This document shows, piece after piece, positions 1-6,442 of a stretch of DNA of 24,292 nucleotides; positions within the stretch are counted from its first letter, which is position 1, and each line of letters begins with the position of its first letter. The notes beneath the pieces were generated by a model. It saw only the letters and a list, made by a program, of their open reading frames with translations. It was not told the origin of the DNA and did no database searches. Source of the DNA: a virus; the IMG/VR virus record IMGVR_UViG_3300022934_000178, positions 1-24,292 of that record, one strand, 5' to 3'. Made by a program: the position numbers and the translations under genes.

Positions 1-2
1 CT

Positions 3-698
3 GCTAGTAACTATCTTGAGCAAGCGTACAACAGTGACCTCGATTTTGGGACAGACGAGTTTGCTATCGTCGGATGGCTCAAGCAGGCAGCGAACACCGC
101 AGTCGAAACTATCCTTGAGCGTGATAGCGCAACGACAGCGCAGCGGTTCACCTTAGCGGTCAATGCCTCGGGGTTCCTGACCTTCACCTGCGATGACGAC
201 ACGACAGCCCGCACGGCCACAAGCAATGTCGTGGTTGACAACGATGTGTGGACGCACTTCGTGGCGCTCTATGACGGCGCTGGTGCCGTAAAAATTTACC
301 TCAACGGCGCACTAGATGACACCGAAACAGGCTCGGCCCTCCTGACGCTTAACAATGCCTCGGCGGTTCTTCGTGTTGGCCTTGCGGTGGACGGCGCAGA
401 GCCTCTGGCCAATGCCGATCTGGCCTTGCTGCGGATCAGTGCAACGGTGCCGAGTGACAGTCAGATCAAGAAAATCTACAACGACGAGAAGCATTTGTTC
501 CAAGAAAACGCGGATTGCACTCTCTACGGCACAAGTGATGCAGTGACAGCATTGGCACACGACAGTGACACTGACTTGCTCCACGTGGGTACAAGCGATG
601 GTCGCTCGGTGTTCCAAGGATTGCGCCGGATTGACAATACGACAGACGCTGTTGGAGTAGCGATTTCAGCACAAAACAACTTAGTAGCGGATGAATAA
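3..698 (+). CDS. Tail fibre protein, C-terminal part with LamG-like jellyroll (5' partial)
   Basis: The reading frame is open from base 3 with no start in the window, so only the C-terminal 231 residues are present. Residues about 15-125 of the visible part form a LamG/concanavalin A-like jellyroll: the blocks FAIVGWLKQ, the spaced WTHFVALYDG and VKIYLNG, then LALLRIS are typical strands of that fold. The tail end reads as a short fibre module (HDSDTDLLHVGTSDG). Jellyroll domains of this kind are common in phage receptor-binding fibres and bind glycans, but no ligand can be deduced here. It sits just upstream of other fibre-type genes and the lysis block, the usual place for fibre genes in podoviruses. 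An internal ATG at 231 is in frame, but the upstream sequence continues the same domain, so it is not the true start. Confidence 0.75.
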   Translation, partial: ASNYLEQAYNSDLDFGTDEFAIVGWLKQAANTAVETILERDSATTAQRFTLAVNASGFLTFTCDDDTTARTATSNVVVDNDVWTHFVALYDGAGAVKIYLNGALDDTETGSALLTLNNASAVLRVGLAVDGAEPLANADLALLRISATVPSDSQIKKIYNDEKHLFQENADCTLYGTSDAVTALAHDSDTDLLHVGTSDGRSVFQGLRRIDNTTDAVGVAISAQNNLVADE

Positions 699-701
699 AA
701 C

Positions 702-995
702 ATGGCAGTAATCGTAAAAAAACCTGAAATAAATCTCCGCGAAGAACTTGCGGATCTTCGGAATCAGCCTCGTTATTATCAACAGCAATTTTGGTTTGCT
801 GGCGATGGTTCTGAAACTGACTTCGCGTTGGAACAAGGGTGGAAACCACTGCACGTTTTTGATGCTGGTTTGCTTCAGAAGGAAGGTGCAAGTGATGACT
901 ACGAGGTGGTCTATGATGGGTTCATCTACACAGTGTCGTTTAACGTAGCACCTACCAACTTAAATGACATAGGCGTGATCGGAGTTCGAGCATGA
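702..995 (+). CDS. Small tail-fibre-associated protein (beta-rich fibre module)
   Basis: This 97-aa protein begins with a short N-terminal segment (MAVIVKKPEINLREELADL). Similar segments occur at the start of fibre proteins in other, notably marine, phages; that is a family impression from memory. The second half (FAGDGSETDFALEQG, then DAGLLQKEGASDDYEVVYDG and SFNVAP) matches the general pattern of the small beta-sandwich module found repeatedly in phage fibres. It starts 3 bases after the preceding fibre gene ends and its stop overlaps the next start (ATGA at 992-995), so the three genes are translationally linked. Whether it is a separate subunit or a split-off fibre domain cannot be decided. 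Confidence 0.6.
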   Translation: MAVIVKKPEINLREELADLRNQPRYYQQQFWFAGDGSETDFALEQGWKPLHVFDAGLLQKEGASDDYEVVYDGFIYTVSFNVAPTNLNDIGVIGVRA

Positions 996-1504
996 CTGTA
1001 TTTATAGCAAAGGGTGATGAGGTTCTTACAGACGCTCAGTTGAGCAAGCGCACACAGAAATACATTGATGTTGATTGGCCTCAGTGGAAGCGCGAAAGAT
1101 CTGTTAGATTAAACGATGGTTTGTTTAATACTTACATGACGACAGTTTCAGCAGACACCGACACAAATCGTGAGAACAATACGTTCAATCAACAGCTTGC
1201 AGATTATCGTGCAGCTACTGCCCGACTAGCTCAATACAGACTAGCAGATGGTAGAGCTGAAGTAACCGAGGAAGTCGGCACTGGCGAGTTCGATGACGAT
1301 GGTAACGAGATCATGGAGACTGTGGTTGTGCAGACAGCCATTGATCCTCTGCCTGCTCAAGTCGAAGAAAAGACTTTCGATGATGACGGTAACGAAACCG
1401 GAACAATCATGGTCGATAATCCAGCAATCGTGCAGGACGATGAAGAACGTGCGGCAGCTCAAGCTGTTGTCGATGGAACACCTCAAGCTGTGAAGGACTT
1501 TTGA
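992..1504 (+). CDS. Hypothetical protein, candidate tail-fibre assembly protein
   Basis: A 170-aa acidic protein of unknown function. The start ATG overlaps the stop of the upstream fibre-module gene. The first 95 residues are rich in predicted helix (a DAQLSKRTQKYIDVDWPQWKRE segment and many Arg/Gln residues). The C-terminal half carries two copies of FDDDGNE about 30 residues apart, each followed by a hydrophobic strand (METVVVQ and GTIMVDN), suggesting a duplicated beta-hairpin. Position directly after fibre genes and before lysis genes is where many phages keep a fibre-assembly chaperone. That role is inferred from place only; no family match can be claimed. Confidence 0.5.
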   Translation: MTVFIAKGDEVLTDAQLSKRTQKYIDVDWPQWKRERSVRLNDGLFNTYMTTVSADTDTNRENNTFNQQLADYRAATARLAQYRLADGRAEVTEEVGTGEFDDDGNEIMETVVVQTAIDPLPAQVEEKTFDDDGNETGTIMVDNPAIVQDDEERAAAQAVVDGTPQAVKDF

Positions 1505-1506
1505 CG

Positions 1507-1701
1507 ATGGATAGAAGGACCGTAGCATCAGCCCATCAGCGCATCGATGGCATAGAAAAAAAGATCGTTGCGATCGAGACTGAAATGAAGATCCAATTCA
1601 AGGATCTGTTTGGCCGCGTGAAAAGACTGGAAGCAATTCTGATAGCTGCATCGGGTTCGATCATGCTGTTATTGCTTGCTGTTCTCGCAAAGATGAATTG
1701 A
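1507..1701 (+). CDS. Small coiled-coil/membrane protein, XhlA-like holin-associated candidate
   Basis: A 64-aa protein with a heptad-like helix (residues 10-40: RIDGIEKKIVAIETEMKIQFKDL) followed by one C-terminal transmembrane segment (about 41-61) and a short AKMN tail. A coiled coil followed by a C-terminal membrane anchor is the layout of haemolysin XhlA-type proteins that work with holins. An in-frame TTG at 1501 overlaps the end of the preceding gene. ATG 1507 is preferred because AAGGA at 1493-1497 lies at a good distance and it is the first ATG. It is the first of five consecutive membrane proteins leading to the endolysin. The holin-associated role is inferred from topology and neighbours. 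Confidence 0.6.
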   Translation: MDRRTVASAHQRIDGIEKKIVAIETEMKIQFKDLFGRVKRLEAILIAASGSIMLLLLAVLAKMN

Positions 1702-1711
1702 TTAATGCTCG

Positions 1712-2014
1712 ATGGATGCGGCTGTAGATGTAAAATTACTGCTCACATTGGCCGGAATGTTGGTCAGTGTGGTAGCCGCAGGGGCCGTTGCGAAGCGCGA
1801 GATAAAATTACTTTCAGATCAAACAGCTGACATCGAACAACGTCTCCGGCGCTTAGACACCAGGGTCGATAAACTCGAGAATAACCTGGATACCCTAACT
1901 CATAGGACTTCGATTTTGGCGGGCATGGCCTCACCGGACGTAATGGAACGCCGGCATCGCGAGATCGAACGGCTTCGAGCTGACCTGGATCACCTGCGAG
2001 GGCTTCTAAAATGA
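1712..2014 (+). CDS. Membrane-anchored coiled-coil protein, possible spanin-like or holin-associated
   Basis: A 100-aa protein with an N-terminal hydrophobic segment (residues about 9-27) followed by a long charged helix with heptads (REIKLLSDQTADIEQRLRRL, then DTRVDKLENNLDTL) and a second short helix at the C-terminus (REIERLRADLDHLRGLL). The topology resembles an inner-membrane spanin (Rz-type: N-terminal anchor, periplasmic coiled coil). However, no partner lipoprotein with a lipobox cysteine is visible in the block, so the spanin assignment is weak. The stop overlaps the next start (ATGA at 2011-2014). It lies in the lysis block upstream of the endolysin. Alternatives are an XhlA-like holin accessory or antiholin. 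Confidence 0.6.
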   Translation: MDAAVDVKLLLTLAGMLVSVVAAGAVAKREIKLLSDQTADIEQRLRRLDTRVDKLENNLDTLTHRTSILAGMASPDVMERRHREIERLRADLDHLRGLLK

Positions 2015-2283
2015 ACTTCAACCTGCAAGCTGCATTGACTGCCCTGGCTCCGATACTGTTTGCAGCTGTAGGCTATCTCATAACGTCACTAAATGAGCTC
2101 GATGCTCGAGTGCAGAAGGCTGAAGGATATCTCATGCTCCTGGTAACACCCCAGGGAGAGATCATTGCCAGCCCCGCGAACAGCATCGCTCGGCAGAAAT
2201 TACGCGAGGATTTCATGGTATATATCCATGACCATGAAGTCAGATTGAAGCTGATGGAGGCTAGAGAACATGACGGACAATAA
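2011..2283 (+). CDS. Small N-terminally anchored membrane protein of lysis block
   Basis: A 90-aa protein with a hydrophobic N-terminal segment (about residues 7-26, ending GYLITSLNEL) followed by a soluble helical part (REDFMVYIHDHEVRLKLMEA). No cysteine is present, so it is not an outer-membrane lipoprotein spanin. The start codon overlaps the previous stop (ATGA) and the 3' end overlaps the next gene by 14 bases, indicating co-translation. It is unrecognised beyond its topology. Together with its upstream neighbour it forms a pair of single-anchor proteins that might act as a spanin-like or antiholin pair; this is inference from arrangement only. Confidence 0.55.
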   Translation: MNFNLQAALTALAPILFAAVGYLITSLNELDARVQKAEGYLMLLVTPQGEIIASPANSIARQKLREDFMVYIHDHEVRLKLMEAREHDGQ

Positions 2284-2488
2284 CGACAACATACCTGATC
2301 GAGCCGCTTACCAGGTAAACAGGCGGCGGATGTGCTGGTCAGCACTTGGCATGATGATGGTTGTAGTTATCTGCTATTTGGTTAATCCAGAGAAATACGG
2401 CGGCGCCGAGCTCGCCCCGATCTTCTACGGATTGAGCGGTCTGGTGGCCGTGTACTTTGGCGCAACCAGTTGGCAGCAGAAGAAATGA
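2270..2488 (+). CDS. Two-TM holin candidate
   Basis: A 72-aa protein with two transmembrane segments (about residues 21-38 and 48-66) separated by a short turn (NPEKYGGAEL), a basic stretch before TM1 (NRRRM) and a basic C-terminal tail (WQQKK). Small size, two TM segments and charged ends fit class II holins, which open the inner membrane to let the endolysin out. GGAGG at 2256-2260 is a strong ribosome binding site 9 bases before the ATG. It overlaps its upstream neighbour by 14 bases and the downstream gene at ATGA 2485-2488. No exact family is claimed. Confidence 0.65.
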   Translation: MTDNNDNIPDRAAYQVNRRRMCWSALGMMMVVVICYLVNPEKYGGAELAPIFYGLSGLVAVYFGATSWQQKK

Positions 2489-2952
2489 TTTCGCTCTTAG
2501 GAACCCTTATTGGATTTGGAACATCGATCGTTCCCGAGATCCTGGGCTACTTCAAGCAGAAGCAGGCGAACCAGCAAGAGCTGGCGATGCTTGAGGCGAA
2601 AGCCAAGTACGCTGAAAAGTTATCTGAATTAAAAATACAGGAGCTTGATGCTCAAGCGGATATCGTTGAGAGCCAGGCGATCTATCAGCATGATAATAAT
2701 CTTGACAGCGGTAGCTTTGTTAATGCTCTGCGCGGTAGTGTTCGTCCTATTATTACTTATGCCTTCTTCATCCTCTTCGCGGCGGTCAAAGGAACGGCGT
2801 TGGTGGCGATGATGTCCAATGAGGGCATGGATCTGGCGACCGGTTTAGTTGCTATATGGGATAGCGAAACCCAAGCGATATTCTCTGCAATCATTGCGTT
2901 CTGGTTTGGCAATCGAGCCATGAGTAAAGCGAGGGCAAGAGTAAATAAATGA
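2485..2952 (+). CDS. Holin-like membrane protein (3TM-type holin candidate)
   Basis: A 155-aa protein if started at ATG 2485, which overlaps the previous stop as ATGA. An in-frame TTG at 2470 would add five residues and is less likely. It has a hydrophobic N-terminus (MISLLGTLIGFGTSIVPEIL), a long charged helix (residues about 22-65), then two membrane segments near 86-110 and 130-143, ending in a basic tail (SKARARVNK). This arrangement resembles the three-TM holin family found in gene transfer agents and many marine phages. The block LRGSVRPIITYAFF is the most characteristic part. It is immediately followed by the endolysin gene (ATGA at 2949), supporting a lysis role. The family match is from pattern memory. 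Confidence 0.65.
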   Translation: MISLLGTLIGFGTSIVPEILGYFKQKQANQQELAMLEAKAKYAEKLSELKIQELDAQADIVESQAIYQHDNNLDSGSFVNALRGSVRPIITYAFFILFAAVKGTALVAMMSNEGMDLATGLVAIWDSETQAIFSAIIAFWFGNRAMSKARARVNK

Positions 2953-3398
2953 TGATGTTAAAGCTAACCGCACTTTTGAAAAAAGATGAGGGATGTGAGT
3001 ATCAGGTGTACCTTGACTCGCTTTCTAAGCCGTCGTGTGGAATCGGGCATTTGATTACTAACCAGGATTACGAGTATGGCTGGCCACCAGGCACGCCAGT
3101 CAGTGAGGCGCGGGTCAATGACTTGTTCGAGAAAGATGTGCAGGTTGCGATCAATGATGCAAAGTGGTTGCATCCAGATCTCGAGGAGCTGCCAGAAGAT
3201 GCGCAGGTTACGATCATAAGCCTAGCGTTTCAGCTCGGTCTGCCTGGTTATTCTGCATTTAAGAAACACCACGCAGCCATCGAAGCTCGAGACTGGAAAG
3301 AAGCAGCTGCCCAGCTGCGAGATAGCAAGCTGTATCGTCAGACAACGAACAGAACAGAACGACATGCCAAACGATTGGAGGATATTACAGATGGCTAA
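2949..3398 (+). CDS. Endolysin, T4-type lysozyme (glycoside hydrolase family 24)
   Basis: A 149-aa muramidase that would cleave the glycan backbone of peptidoglycan. The N-terminal signature KKDEGCEYQVYLDS followed by CGIGH matches the GH24 catalytic layout Glu-8X-Asp-5X-Thr. E14 is the catalytic acid, D23 the second acid, and S29 occupies the position of T26 in T4 lysozyme, a conservative Thr-to-Ser change. A C-terminal helix set (LAFQLGLPGY, then TNRTERHAKRLEDI) is also typical of the family. There is no signal peptide or signal anchor, so export would need one of the upstream holin candidates. Three ATG codons stand in a row (2949, 2952, 2955); the first overlaps the previous stop as ATGA. 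Confidence 0.9.
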   Translation: MMMLKLTALLKKDEGCEYQVYLDSLSKPSCGIGHLITNQDYEYGWPPGTPVSEARVNDLFEKDVQVAINDAKWLHPDLEELPEDAQVTIISLAFQLGLPGYSAFKKHHAAIEARDWKEAAAQLRDSKLYRQTTNRTERHAKRLEDITDG

Positions 3399-3549
3399 AA
3401 AGCCTGGCCTGTGGGCCAACATCCATGCAAAGCGTGAGCGCATTGCAAAGGGATCTGGTGAAAAGATGCGCAAGCCTGGGGAGAAGGGTGCTCCAACTGC
3501 CCAGGCGTTGCGTGATTCTGCTAAAAAGAAGATGTCAAAAAAGTATTAG
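3391..3549 (+). CDS. Small basic phage protein (KPGLWANIHAKR type), unknown function
   Basis: A 52-aa, very basic protein (MAKKPGLWANIHAKRERIA, then KMRKPGEKGAPTAQALRDSA). The same short motif order, GLWANIHAKR followed by R-KPG-KGAPT, is familiar from small conserved hypothetical proteins in many phage genomes, but no function is established for them. GGAGG at 3377-3381 is an excellent ribosome binding site for ATG 3391; the longer in-frame ORF from 3364 lacks such support. It overlaps the endolysin end by 8 bases. Its TAG stop interlocks with the TAA stop of the convergent gene (bases 3546-3549). The charge suggests nucleic-acid contact, which is inference. Confidence 0.65.
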   Translation: MAKKPGLWANIHAKRERIAKGSGEKMRKPGEKGAPTAQALRDSAKKKMSKKY

Positions 3550-3764
3550 TCCGGTGGCGGTTTGCGTATCACTCGGAATATTTCAATAATTGGCAATCTC
3601 TTTATGCGATAATCATGCCACCTTCTGTTGTCATACTCCTCTCTAGTGACTAGCAGAAGGTTGTCTCCTTTTCTCAGTAACAGACACTCGATACCCTCGC
3701 GGTTCCAAACATTCGCCTGCTGGATGGCCGCGAGAGTATCATCGAACTCGATGGCCTCGATCAC
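3546..3764 (-). CDS. Hypothetical protein, last gene of leftward operon
   Basis: A 72-aa protein, not recognised. It is predicted alpha/beta, with an acidic N-terminus (IEAIEFDDTLAAIQQANVWN), a central strand pair (CLLLRKGDNLLLVTREE) and a basic C-terminal half (DYRIKRLPIIEIFRVIRKPPPD). The start is GTG at 3764, read with the upstream gene's TGA as GTGA; no ATG is available near it. It is co-translated with the HTH protein upstream and might act with it. It ends in a four-base convergent overlap with the rightward small basic gene. Confidence 0.5.
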   Translation of the reverse strand: MIEAIEFDDTLAAIQQANVWNREGIECLLLRKGDNLLLVTREEYDNRRWHDYRIKRLPIIEIFRVIRKPPPD

Positions 3765-3982
3765 AAAATCATCAGGCCGTTTTTGTATCCATTTGCACGC
3801 TGGATCCAGCCTCTCCTCTCAATAGCCGCCAGATGCTTGGCTACTGTAGCTTGAGCTAGTCCGAGCTGTTTTGCCATTTCATTTTGGGTAGGCATCACAC
3901 CGTTCTGATTGTAATGCCATTCGATATAATCCAGAACCTGCCTTTGCTTTTCAGTCAGGTTGAACTTACGCCGCTCACTCAT
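3761..3982 (-). CDS. LexA-type winged-helix DNA-binding protein without protease domain
   Basis: A 73-aa protein consisting almost entirely of a LexA N-terminal-type winged helix: LTEKQRQVLDYIEWHYNQNG, then PTQNEMAKQLGLAQATVAKHL as the helix-turn-helix, and a short wing (RRGWIQRANG). LexA has this domain fused to a serine self-cleavage peptidase, which is absent here. It would therefore bind DNA but not respond to RecA by self-cleavage. It overlaps the RecT gene by 8 bases, so it is made from the same leftward message. It may be a regulator of phage or host genes; targets are unknown. Confidence 0.75.
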   Translation of the reverse strand: MSERRKFNLTEKQRQVLDYIEWHYNQNGVMPTQNEMAKQLGLAQATVAKHLAAIERRGWIQRANGYKNGLMIL

Positions 3983-4946
3983 CCTTCAACTCCGCTCCAA
4001 GTTTGCGCAACAGGCTCTTATATTTTGTCTCGAACCTGTTTTGGTGCTCAGGACGCATCGCATCGATCTGCTCCTGGTTCTTTTCTTTCAGCATCCGCAG
4101 CATGGTCATCTTCTCGCGCGGCTCCACTGTGTCGCCATCTGGACTCATCTGAACGCTCTCATATTTGTCCATCAAGCCGATCAATCCTTGGATAAAATAC
4201 GCCTCGATCTTAGTTTCCTCACCATATGGGCGACCGAGGTGGTTGTATCTCTGCCATGATTCTACCGGTTTGGGCTCAGGCTCCGGCTCGGACTCGATCT
4301 CAGGCTCCGGCTCGGGTGGCAAGACCTCGATCTCGGGCTCCGGCTCTGGATCGCTGGGCGCCTCGAGGGCTGGCTTGATCTGATCCAGGGGGTTTGCCTT
4401 CGGCGTTACGTCTTTCGCCTCTGTAGGGTAGTCCTGAGCCTCTTCAGCAGTGATTACACCCTTGAGTGCATCGGGGAACGCATCGCGGATAGCAAAACCT
4501 CGAGCTCTCATCTGCAACATGCGGTCTGGATACTGTGACCACGGGCCTTGCTTGCCCCAGAGTCTTGCGCGCTTGGCATCAGCCACACTGAATTGACCGA
4601 TGGTCTCCTCGATCTCGTCACCGTACCGACGTTTAACCTTGCAATAGGCCGTCCGGTTATCGCCATCGCCTTCGACCCGCTCGGCGACACCGGCACATCG
4701 AGGATCCGATTTCACCAGGGCAAGAGCTGCATCGCCATAGACCGATGGTTTCCCGTTGATGATTGCAATGTTCTGCAATGCCTGGAGCGGTTGCAGCCCC
4801 AGCTCATAGCCCCATTGCACAGCGACCAGGATGTCCTGGGGTTTGCGCTGGTATGCTTTCGGGACCATCTCAGACTGCGATAGCATCTTGGAGAAGTCCA
4901 TCGCCTCCGTCATATTTTGCGGGGCCAAGGTTGGTAATTTACTCAT
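3975..4946 (-). CDS. RecT-family single-strand DNA annealing protein
   Basis: A 323-aa protein. Residues 18-75 match the RecT family hallmark: MLSQSEMVPKAYQ, then PQDILVAVQWGYELGLQPLQ and INGKPSVYGDAALAL; residues 100-165 continue the core. RecT proteins anneal complementary single strands exposed by a partner exonuclease, and that partner is the gene directly upstream (stop and start abut with no spacer). Residues 198-227 form an unusual Glu-Pro-rich linker (repeated PEPEIE and EPEPEP) separating the core from a C-terminal helical domain of about 95 residues. This linker is not part of the standard family. Function: recombination and repair of phage DNA, possibly concatemer formation. Confidence 0.88.
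   Translation of the reverse strand: MSKLPTLAPQNMTEAMDFSKMLSQSEMVPKAYQRKPQDILVAVQWGYELGLQPLQALQNIAIINGKPSVYGDAALALVKSDPRCAGVAERVEGDGDNRTAYCKVKRRYGDEIEETIGQFSVADAKRARLWGKQGPWSQYPDRMLQMRARGFAIRDAFPDALKGVITAEEAQDYPTEAKDVTPKANPLDQIKPALEAPSDPEPEPEIEVLPPEPEPEIESEPEPEPKPVESWQRYNHLGRPYGEETKIEAYFIQGLIGLMDKYESVQMSPDGDTVEPREKMTMLRMLKEKNQEQIDAMRPEHQNRFETKYKSLLRKLGAELKDE
4266..4355 (-). repeat. Glu-Pro coding repeat in recT
   Basis: An internal low-complexity repeat encodes residues 198-227 of the RecT protein. On the + strand the unit approximates GATCTC-R-GGCTCCGGCTC and appears about three times. A related unit occurs in the exonuclease gene at 5226-5264. Confidence 0.7.
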
Positions 4947-5948
4947 TTAGCTTTCCTTTACTGATATTGATTTCTGACGATTGGTGATTTCTGGCTTGGC
5001 TGGTTCCAGTTCTGTCTGGCAATGCGGACATAGCTTCGGCGGCTTGGCCTTCGAAGTACGCCAAGGCCAGGTAACTTTGTATTCCTTGCCAGCATCGCTG
5101 ATTACTCTGCCGATCTTATGATTGCCAAGGGCGCCCATCAGAGTCTGCGTGGCTTCTGCCTTCAGCTGCTCACCAGCTTTCACTGCATTGACGCCATCCT
5201 GGTACACCTCGACCACCCGCGCCAGGTCTGGATCTAGTTCGATCTCCGGCTCGGGATCCGGCTCGGTGTACTTGTAGCTCATCTGTTCGATGTTGGTTGG
5301 CTCGGGCCAGGTTCCTTCAGCTCGGTGCTGTTCGAAGTCTGCAACAGCCTTGGTGATCAGCTGCACAGTGTCTTCGTGCCGCTCGAATATGTGGACATCG
5401 ATGTTGCGACCGGCGTAGCAAGTAAACAGGATCCCAAAGTCTGCATTGTGAACCATCATGCCAGCTTGCAGCTGGATCGGGCCTCGATACAACGGCGGAT
5501 CGTCCGGTTTCTTGGGTACGGTGGTAAACTTGGCCTCGAGGACAATGGTCCCCTGGAGCGTAACTTCCCCTCGGCTGTTCATTACAGTAATACCGTCGCT
5601 GTCGTTGCTATAGATCTTCTGCGGCTGTTCCATGTGAAACAATCCATCATCAGAATAATAAAGCTCCATGTCTGGATGCTTTTTGGCCGCCGGTTCGCCG
5701 CCTTCTGTGTGGTGATAAAACTTGGTGGGGTCATCCATACCAAGCAGACGCAACCCTCGCTCGAGGACAATCCCCTCGACTGCGGATCCGATGTCGGCCT
5801 GCAAGCTATCCAGCTCTGGCCGTGGTTCGCCTGCATCATGTGCTCTGGCACGCTCGAGGATGTCATAGGCTGATTGCCAGGGGCTAAACCCGAGCCAGGC
5901 AGGCAACACGCTGCCGCTCAGGTGGTCATCTGGTGATAATTTAGCCAT
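4947..5948 (-). CDS. YqaJ/lambda-Exo-type recombination exonuclease
   Basis: A 333-aa protein with the PD-(D/E)XK nuclease layout of YqaJ-type viral recombinases: an N-terminal LGFSPWQSAYDIL block, E58 in DIGSAVEG, D118, then E138-A-K140 in IVLEAKFT, and a following QLQAGM block (Q159-M164). These enzymes resect duplex ends to leave single strands for RecT, encoded immediately downstream. Residues 229-241 (EPDPEPEIELDPD) repeat the Glu-Pro motif found in the RecT linker. The C-terminus has one CPHC motif, half of a zinc-ribbon, with no obvious second pair. The start ATG at 5948 overlaps the preceding winged-helix gene by 8 bases. Assignment is strong for the fold and likely for the role. Confidence 0.85.
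   Translation of the reverse strand: MAKLSPDDHLSGSVLPAWLGFSPWQSAYDILERARAHDAGEPRPELDSLQADIGSAVEGIVLERGLRLLGMDDPTKFYHHTEGGEPAAKKHPDMELYYSDDGLFHMEQPQKIYSNDSDGITVMNSRGEVTLQGTIVLEAKFTTVPKKPDDPPLYRGPIQLQAGMMVHNADFGILFTCYAGRNIDVHIFERHEDTVQLITKAVADFEQHRAEGTWPEPTNIEQMSYKYTEPDPEPEIELDPDLARVVEVYQDGVNAVKAGEQLKAEATQTLMGALGNHKIGRVISDAGKEYKVTWPWRTSKAKPPKLCPHCQTELEPAKPEITNRQKSISVKES
5226..5264 (-). repeat. Glu-Pro coding repeat in exonuclease gene
   Basis: Encodes residues 229-241 of the exonuclease. The DNA and peptide are related to the repeat in the recT gene at 4266-4355 (shared PEPEIE and its GGCTCCGGCTC-like codons on the + strand). Confidence 0.55.
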
Positions 5949-6261
5949 CGAAAAATGTTCTCCCTTTATCTGTGATTTGCCAGATGATTTCCTGGCGTTT
6001 ACGTCGATTAAGTTTACGGCGCCCAGAGTCTTCGATGAGACCCATGCGCGCCAGCTCAGTAAGGCGGGGTTTTACAGAATAAAGCCATTCGTCTATTATT
6101 TCAGCAACATGTTCTCCAGTTCCTCCCTCTGGAGACCTGTTGAGTACCTCTAGGGCTTTCCTTCTGAGCCCCGTGACCCGCGGGGCAATTCGCACCGCCG
6201 CTTCCACCTCTGTGTCAGGTGCGTTGCGGTGGTGCATTTTTTTCACTTCGATCTCTTCCAT
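5941..6261 (-). CDS. Winged-helix DNA-binding protein in recombination operon
   Basis: A 106-aa protein with a predicted winged helix at about residues 30-105: a first helix VTGLRRKALEVLNRS, a turn with GGTGEHVAEIID, a recognition-helix-like VKPRLTELARMGLIEDSG, and a wing ending IIWQITDKGR. This pattern is common in small phage proteins next to exonucleases. The N-terminus is histidine/methionine-rich (KKMHHRNAPDTE). GGAG lies 8 bases before ATG 6261. It overlaps the exonuclease start by 8 bases, so the two are coupled. It may regulate the operon or assist the nuclease; nothing in the sequence separates these. Confidence 0.65.
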   Translation of the reverse strand: MEEIEVKKMHHRNAPDTEVEAAVRIAPRVTGLRRKALEVLNRSPEGGTGEHVAEIIDEWLYSVKPRLTELARMGLIEDSGRRKLNRRKRQEIIWQITDKGRTFFDG

Positions 6262-6262
6262 A

Positions 6263-6442
6263 TCATTGGCTCCTTTCTGCTTCGTATGGAATTAAAAAAC
6301 AGCTCCCAGTTTGCCAGGAGCCGTTGGGGTAGTAGATCCGCTGGCCGCAGCCGATCGCAACATTTATTGCGATGACTGAAAACAGCGTAGAAAAAATCAC
6401 GATGATGACAAGTTGTATCATCAGCTTCTGAAAGTTCTTCAT
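6263..6442 (-). CDS. 59-aa single-TM protein co-translated with the recombinase
   Basis: A 59-aa protein with one transmembrane segment (about residues 8-28, IQLVIIVIFSTLFSVIAINVA). A short tail follows with two cysteines and aromatic/glycine residues (GCGQRIYYPNGSWQTGSCFL) that could form a disulphide if periplasmic. The ATG overlaps the stop of the serine recombinase gene (ATGA on the minus strand), so translation depends on it. An upstream extension of this frame to 6556 only overlaps the recombinase gene and lacks support. No family is recognised. Small membrane proteins of this shape in early phage operons sometimes act in superinfection exclusion; that is only a possibility here. Confidence 0.6.
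   Translation of the reverse strand: MKNFQKLMIQLVIIVIFSTLFSVIAINVAIGCGQRIYYPNGSWQTGSCFLIPYEAERSQ

Noticed and set aside
1-698. Diversity-generating retroelement, suggested by BPP-1-like head genes and a fibre gene
   Set aside because: No reverse transcriptase or template/variable repeat pair is seen in the window, and the fibre domain is a jellyroll, not a C-type lectin fold.
3884-4259. Rightward ORFs of about 100 codons
   Set aside because: Antisense to the LexA-type and RecT genes; no domain seen and no upstream ribosome binding site.
4266-4355. CRISPR-like or tandem DNA repeat array
   Set aside because: It is an in-frame Glu-Pro coding repeat in the RecT linker, with no spacers.
5325-5873. 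182-codon rightward ORF
   Set aside because: It lies antisense to the exonuclease gene, whose catalytic residues and coupled neighbours are clear; the frame is open because of that gene's codon bias.
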